From the NCBI GenBank assembly GCA_964385635.1, contig CAYLPU010000110.1:1-16423 (forward strand): 16,423 nucleotides of DNA, written 5' to 3'. Below are positions 12,841 through 16,423 of this stretch, in pieces (the first letter of the stretch is position 1; each line of letters begins with the position of its first letter). The translations under genes and the position numbers were made by a program. Source of the stretch: CAYLPU01 sp964385635. Lineage in GTDB: Bacteria; Chloroflexota; Anaerolineae; B4-G1. The notes under the pieces were generated by a model. It was not told the origin of the DNA and ran no database searches. It saw nothing but the letters and a program-made list of their open reading frames with translations.

Positions 12841-13858
12841 TGCGCGGGTCAAGGAAGGTGTAGGTTATGTCGGTGATGATCTGGAAGAGGACGACGAGAA
12901 TGGAGATGATGACCATAATACCCATCAACACCGGGATGTCGGTATCCCTGGCCGCATCCCAGAAGAGCCGCCCCATCCCCGGCCAGGCGAAGATGGACTC
13001 GGTGACCACTGCCCCGCTCAAGAGCAGCGGCAGGTCCATCCCCACGATAGTCACCAAGGGTAGCGCGGCGTTCTTCAGCGCGTGGCCCAGGATCACCATC
13101 CGCTCGGGTAGCCCCTTGGCGTAGGCGGTGCGGATGTAGTCCTGGCTGATGACTTCCAGCATCTGAGAACGGACGTAACGGCTGTAGCCGGCAACGCTCA
13201 TGATAGAAATCGTGGCCACCGGGAGCACCATGTGCCACGCAATCTGCCCCACCGTCCGCCCCACTGCCAGGTCGTACATGCCGACCGTAGGAAAGTGGGG
13301 CAGCCCCCAACGCTTGAAGTTCACGGCGAAGACGTACATCAGGATGAGAGCCAGCCAGAAGATTGGCATAGAATAGCCGATGAACGAGAAAGCGGTGAAC
13401 ACGTAGTCCAGCACTGAGTACTGCCGCAGGGCTGAGTAGATGCCGATGAGGAGCGAGAAAAATAGAATCACCACCTCGCAGGTCAGCATCAACAGCAATG
13501 TGTTGGGGACTCGCTCTCCGATGATCTCAAGGGCCGGTCGTTTTTCCATAAAGGATTTACCGAAATCTCCTCTCAGCACCCCCCGGCGCGTGCCATATTC
13601 ATCGAGGATGCCGTCCCCGTTCACGTCCACCTTCATCCAGTCGTTGCCGGCCAGCCAGATGGCGTACTGGACCAGGATCGGCTTGTCCAGGCCCAACTGG
13701 CGCGTCAGCCGCTCCCGGTCCCCCGAGCGGATACGGCGGCGTCCGCCGAAAGAGGCCAGCGGATCCCCCATCGCATTGACGAGGATGAAAAGAATGATGC
13801 TGATGATGAGCAGTTGGGGAATCGCTTGCAGGAGGCGTCGGACTACATATCGGGTCAT
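12827..13858 (-). CDS. oppB: Peptide ABC transporter permease, OppB-like
   Basis: This is the second membrane subunit. The 343-residue protein starts MTRYVVRRLLQAIPQLLIIS at ATG 13858, with GTGGAGG 5 nt upstream; the GTG 12 nt earlier is too close to that site. It has the OppB core: DFGKSFMEKRPALEIIGERVPNTLLL, membrane segments, the EAA loop DYIRTAYAKGLPERMVILGHALKN, and the ending TDITYTFLDPRIRYD. The first external loop contains a calcium-loop-like insert DVNGDGILDEYG in front of TRRGVLRGDFG, where most family members go directly from a short linker to RGDFG. The gene is 81 bp after the binding-protein gene, and that gap holds a G/C-rich hairpin. Confidence 0.94.
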   Translation of the reverse strand: MTRYVVRRLLQAIPQLLIISIILFILVNAMGDPLASFGGRRRIRSGDRERLTRQLGLDKPILVQYAIWLAGNDWMKVDVNGDGILDEYGTRRGVLRGDFGKSFMEKRPALEIIGERVPNTLLLMLTCEVVILFFSLLIGIYSALRQYSVLDYVFTAFSFIGYSMPIFWLALILMYVFAVNFKRWGLPHFPTVGMYDLAVGRTVGQIAWHMVLPVATISIMSVAGYSRYVRSQMLEVISQDYIRTAYAKGLPERMVILGHALKNAALPLVTIVGMDLPLLLSGAVVTESIFAWPGMGRLFWDAARDTDIPVLMGIMVIISILVVLFQIITDITYTFLDPRIRYD

Positions 13859-13896
13859 GCTGTCCTCCACACCTGGCAGAGTTTCTTGGGAAGGGC

Positions 13897-13928
13897 GGGG
13901 AGAAGGAGAGACTTCCCCCCCTCTCCCC
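13897..13928 (-). promoter_or_regulatory. Hairpin between the binding-protein gene and oppB
   Basis: GGGGAGA (13897-13903) pairs with TCTCCCC (13922-13928), and GGAGAG inside can extend the helix imperfectly. No T-run follows on the minus strand. A hairpin here is commonly found after binding-protein genes, where it keeps the upstream mRNA stable so that binding protein exceeds the membrane subunits. That use is inference. Confidence 0.4.
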
Positions 13929-13951
13929 TCTCTTCACTCACTCAGGTCGTC

Positions 13952-15712
13952 TTACTCACTGACGTCCCACTCGAAGCAGTTCCAGAAGGGATCTGCTCCG
14001 GAGATTTTGATATTACTGGTACGCTTGTTGATCGTCCACACGTCGTTGTCGTGCCACACGCCGAGCCAGTACACCTTCTCGCTCATCATCTTGCCGATGT
14101 CGTGGAATATCTGGATGCGCTTGTCCGGGTCCACTTCGACGGCCTGGGCCTGGAAGAGATCATCCAGTTCCTCGTCGCAGAGCCCATACCAGTTCTCGCC
14201 GTCGGGAGACTCGTCCGAGGGGATCTCGGAGCAGAGCCAATCCGAATAGTTCGGATCGGGAAAGTCACCGACAGTGGACCATTCGGCAATATCATATTGG
14301 CCGGTGGAGATCGGCCCGTCGTCGCCGTAGGAGTTCCACATGGTGTCGTAGGAGTTGTTCGCGATCTCGATCCCAATGCCCACGTCGGCCAGATACTGCT
14401 GGGCCACGACCTGCGTTTGCTCCCGCACCTCGCGGCCGGCGGTGGTGGAGTAGGTGAGAACCAACTCCACGCCGTCCTTGTCGCGGGTGCCGTCGTCGTT
14501 GGTATCTACCCAGCCGGCATCATCTAGAAGCGCCTCGGCCTTTGCTTTGTCATACTTGTAGAGTTCAGCGTCGGGATAGGCAAAAGGCATCTCCTCCCAC
14601 AGGGTAGCGGGCGGATAGGTCCCGCCAAACAGCAGTTCCTCGCAGATGGCGTCGAGGTCCATGGCGTATGCAATGGCCTGGCGCACGCGCACGTCTTGCA
14701 GCGCCAGGTGGCCATTGTCGGCCGCGGTCTCATCGGTGTTGAGGTTGAAGAACCAGCTCTCGTTGTAGCCAGAGAGCACCGTGATCACGTCAACGTCATC
14801 CAGTGCTTCAATCGTGGGGATGTCGGCGTAGGAGAGGAAGATGCCGACGTCGGTATCGCCGGTCTGGATAGCAGCCATCTGGGCCTCGTCGTCGGGCACA
14901 ATCAGGATGTAGACCTCATCGAGGGTGGGCCGGCCGCGCCAGTAGTTGTCGTTGGCCTCGAAGATGATGTGGCTGGCTGCCACCCACTCCTTGACGATGA
15001 AGGCGCCATTGACGACAGTGGGATTGCGGTTCCACTCGGCGCTGTCCAGCGTCCCTTCCGTCTCGAAGACCGGCCTCAGAACATGCTCAGGCATGACGAA
15101 CTGAAAGATGGTGGTGGCCCAGGGGGCGAAGGGTTCGGTGAATTTGAGCACCAGCGTGTAGTCGTCCGGGGCCGTGATGCTTTCCAGGTACTCGGCGTAG
15201 GGCCAGGTGGACTGCACGGTGTTCGCCGGGTCCACGATCATGTCGTAGGTGAAGATGAAGTCGTCGGCGGTCACCGGCTCGCCGTCTGACCACTCGGCGT
15301 CCTCGTTCAGCGGGATGGTGATGGTCAGACCGTCCTCGGAGATGAGGCCGTTTCCCTTGGTGGGGAACTCGGCGGCCATCTCCAGGGAGGGCTCCAGGTT
15401 GTTGTCCCAGGTCCACAGTCCGGGGTTGAAGAAGTCCATGGCCAGTTGGGCGTACCACATCCCAGAGTACACGTAGTTCAAGGTGTCGGGCTCCTCGAAG
15501 AAGGTCAGGGTGACGGTCTTGAGAGCCTCCTCCTCGGGCGGTGCCTCTGTCGCCTCCTCAGGCGGTGCCTCGGTGGCTTCCTCCGGGGGTGCCTCGGTGA
15601 CTTCCTCGGGGGGCGCCTCGGTGGCCGGCGGCGGGGCCGGCTGACAGGCGGTCAACAGGACTGCGGCAACGACCACCACAGCCAGTACAGTGTAAAGCCA
15701 GTCGCGTTTCAT
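13952..15712 (-). CDS. Peptide-binding lipoprotein (SBP family 5)
   Basis: This extracellular receptor of the transporter (OppA/DppA type, SBP_bac_5) captures peptides and passes them to OppBC. It is a 586-residue protein starting MKRDWLYTVLAVVVVAAVLL, with lipobox LTAC and lipid-anchored Cys 23. Next comes a linker of four TEAPPEE(V/A/E) repeats (31-62), then the receptor: TFFEEPDTLNYVYSG, DDAEWSDGEPVTADDFIFTYD (around the family signature WSDG.P.TA.DF), FVMPEHVL, and EALLDDAGWVDTNDDG. ATG 15712 has AAGGAGGAGAG upstream; earlier in-frame starts lie in the leader. It is first in the opp operon, with its own promoter. The linker presumably lifts the receptor off the membrane. The ligand cannot be read from the sequence. 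Confidence 0.95.
   Translation of the reverse strand: MKRDWLYTVLAVVVVAAVLLTACQPAPPPATEAPPEEVTEAPPEEATEAPPEEATEAPPEEEALKTVTLTFFEEPDTLNYVYSGMWYAQLAMDFFNPGLWTWDNNLEPSLEMAAEFPTKGNGLISEDGLTITIPLNEDAEWSDGEPVTADDFIFTYDMIVDPANTVQSTWPYAEYLESITAPDDYTLVLKFTEPFAPWATTIFQFVMPEHVLRPVFETEGTLDSAEWNRNPTVVNGAFIVKEWVAASHIIFEANDNYWRGRPTLDEVYILIVPDDEAQMAAIQTGDTDVGIFLSYADIPTIEALDDVDVITVLSGYNESWFFNLNTDETAADNGHLALQDVRVRQAIAYAMDLDAICEELLFGGTYPPATLWEEMPFAYPDAELYKYDKAKAEALLDDAGWVDTNDDGTRDKDGVELVLTYSTTAGREVREQTQVVAQQYLADVGIGIEIANNSYDTMWNSYGDDGPISTGQYDIAEWSTVGDFPDPNYSDWLCSEIPSDESPDGENWYGLCDEELDDLFQAQAVEVDPDKRIQIFHDIGKMMSEKVYWLGVWHDNDVWTINKRTSNIKISGADPFWNCFEWDVSE
15527..15622 (-). repeat. Four 24-bp tandem repeats in the binding-protein linker
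   Basis: Four units each encode TEAPPEE plus one residue (V, A, A, E). They lie directly after the lipidated cysteine and make a negatively charged, Pro-rich tether of 32 residues. Confidence 0.9.
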
Positions 15713-15739
15713 GGGTACTCTCCTCCTTAGTTCAGATCG

Positions 15740-15994
15740 GGCTCCTGGAGACCACCGGCTTTCTGCAGGTTGCACTCCAGCAGCCTACACGGTCGCAATG
15801 CCCTGAAAGTCAAGGGCCGGCCTTCCCTGTAAGGAAGGCAGTAGTAGGACCATCAGGTCCCTCGCAGGGGAATTCAGAAACCGCGATACGCACCACCTCC
15901 TTCCGCCATCAACATCTCCAGAGGGATAGGAGTGCTTGGTAGAGAAGAGACCAGGCTCCTGGGGGCGATGGACTCCCTCTGGGCTCTAGAAACC
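15740..15994 (-). promoter_or_regulatory. Structured 5' leader of the opp operon, riboswitch candidate
   Basis: The 280-nt untranslated leader contains several stems. Reading from the 5' end on the minus strand: CCAGAGGGA (15974-15982 complement) pairs with TCCCTCTGG (15918-15926) around a 47-nt domain; then GGACC/GGTCC; GCCTTCC/GGAAGGC; and a 10-bp stem with one mismatch (15740-15750 with 15775-15785) just before the Shine-Dalgarno sequence. A 13-codon reading frame without a ribosome site lies inside. It does not match the T-box, SAM, TPP or cobalamin patterns I know. Confidence 0.45.
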
Positions 15995-16000
15995 AGATAT

Positions 16001-16029
16001 ATCTTATCTGAGTGGGGACGATTTGTCAA
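16001..16029 (-). promoter_or_regulatory. Promoter of the opp operon
   Basis: TTGACA (16024-16029) and TAAGAT (16001-16006) on the minus strand have a 17-bp spacer. The predicted start is near 15994, about 280 nt before the binding-protein ATG. The mttB-type promoter diverges from it about 45 bp away. Confidence 0.85.
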
Positions 16030-16069
16030 GTCAAGCCCACCTTTCCACCTTCCCATCTTCTTCGATTCG

Positions 16070-16078
16070 TGTTATCAT
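16070..16078 (+). promoter_or_regulatory. Extended -10 promoter of the MttB-family gene
   Basis: TGTTATCAT (TG at 16070-16071 and TATCAT at 16073-16078) is an extended -10 element. The start near 16085 places the predicted stem of the leader at the very 5' end of the transcript. Confidence 0.6.
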
Positions 16079-16087
16079 CTCCCGCGG

Positions 16088-16184
16088 ACGAGACTGCCCC
16101 AACCCGCCGGGCGACGGGACAAAGCCCGGCACAAGCAATTGAGCCGGCGAGATCGACGCCGATGGCTACAGCGAAGAGTCTCGT
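16088..16184 (+). promoter_or_regulatory. Three-way-junction RNA leader before the MttB-family gene
   Basis: ACGAGACT (16088-16095) pairs perfectly with AGTCTCGT (16177-16184). Inside, GCCGGGC (16106-16112) pairs with GCCCGGC (16124-16130), with an 11-nt loop. CGGCG (16145-16149) pairs with CGCCG (16157-16161), with a 7-nt loop. The whole is a 97-nt junction, 35 nt before the ATG, the size and layout of a riboswitch aptamer. I could not match it to a known class. Confidence 0.45.
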
Positions 16185-16219
16185 TGAAACGTAAAGGAAG
16201 CGCAAAGAAAGGAATAAAA

Positions 16220-16423
16220 ATGGCAGGCAAGATCAAATCTATCACCAATCCACGCCTGGGTTTGAACATCCTCAGCCCAGAGGACGTACAGCACATCCAC
16301 ACCGCTACTCTGGACGTCATCGAGTCCGTGGGGGTCAAGTTCCCCTCCACCAAAGCCCTCGACTTATGTGAGGCCCACGGCGCAACGGTGGACCGGGACA
16401 CAATGATCGTCAAGGTCCCCGGC
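16220..16423 (+). CDS. MttB-family methyltransferase, N-terminal part
   Basis: The window ends after 68 codons. The fragment MAGKIKSITNPRLGLNILSP, then EDVQHIHTATLDVIESVGVKF and ALDLCEAHGATVDRDTMIVKVP, has the N-terminal pattern of the trimethylamine methyltransferase (MttB) superfamily. Members transfer a methyl group from trimethylamine or quaternary amines such as glycine betaine to a corrinoid protein. Whether this one is a pyrrolysine-containing MttB or one of the many non-pyrrolysine relatives cannot be seen, because the catalytic region is beyond the window. The start ATG 16220 is preceded by AAAGGAA (16208-16213). It is transcribed divergently from the opp operon, behind the structured leader. 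Confidence 0.85.
   Translation, partial: MAGKIKSITNPRLGLNILSPEDVQHIHTATLDVIESVGVKFPSTKALDLCEAHGATVDRDTMIVKVPG

Noticed and set aside
13814..14527. Plus-strand ORF of 237 codons and similar frames opposite the opp operon
   Set aside because: Shadow frames of GC-rich genes, with no signals or recognisable domains.
15874..16056. 60-codon minus-strand ORF upstream of the binding protein
   Set aside because: It covers the opp promoter and the structured leader; its start precedes the -10 box.
16088..16184. c-di-GMP-I or cobalamin riboswitch
   Set aside because: GGGACAAAGCC recalls the GGGACGCAAAGCC of the GEMM aptamer, but the CGC core, the GNRA loop and the second helix pattern are missing; no cobalamin B12-box is seen.

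Overview
The window looks like a chromosomal segment of a moderately GC-rich bacterium, most plausibly a member of the Chloroflexota (Anaerolineae-like). That placement is an inference. It rests on the thrS-infC-rpmI-rplT gene order, a T-box in front of thrS, peptide-transporter and lipoprotein sequences of that style, and many short dispersed repeats at gene borders. No rRNA, tRNA, CRISPR array, prophage or transposase is visible.

Layout. (1) Positions 1-3173, plus strand: a lipoprotein 5'-nucleotidase-type phosphoesterase read from a TTG start behind a clear promoter, a small cupin protein, a possible small ORF, a four-helix 'phage holin IV' membrane protein and a PspC-domain protein. GGGTGA runs, a 75-bp palindrome and a GTGAAACGTGA hairpin separate them. 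(2) 3174-3599: an operator-like block of abutting 11-bp palindromes, a -10 box, a candidate orphan structured RNA ending in a T-run, and seven perfect CCACACAC repeats. (3) 3600-5951: recD2 helicase, apparently leaderless, with a 55-residue insertion made of five degenerate 33-bp G/C-run repeats. (4) 5919-9717, minus strand: a small unknown protein with its own promoter; a strong terminator; infC-rpmI-rplT with its own promoter and an ATT start for infC; and thrS, coding for a ThrRS without a TGS domain, preceded by a complete T-box with ACC specifier and terminator. (5) 9741-16029, minus strand: a five-gene oligopeptide/dipeptide ABC transporter operon (binding lipoprotein, OppB, OppC, OppD, OppF) with a strong promoter and a roughly 280-nt structured leader. 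(6) 16070-16423, plus strand: the divergent first 68 codons of an MttB-family methyltransferase, preceded by a compact three-way-junction RNA.

How it works together: the peptide operon scavenges peptides. The translation-factor cluster next to it is controlled by charged tRNA-Thr (T-box) and probably by IF3 itself (non-AUG start). The phosphoesterase, helicase and small membrane proteins are separate units.

The most unusual points are: the candidate orphan RNA with its operator array; the two structured leaders flanking the opp/mttB divergent promoters; the repeated-start duplications at two opp junctions, one of which creates a 26-codon ORF linked to both neighbours by ATGA overlaps; a 30-codon ORF between the thrS T-box terminator and thrS; and the repeat block inside recD2.
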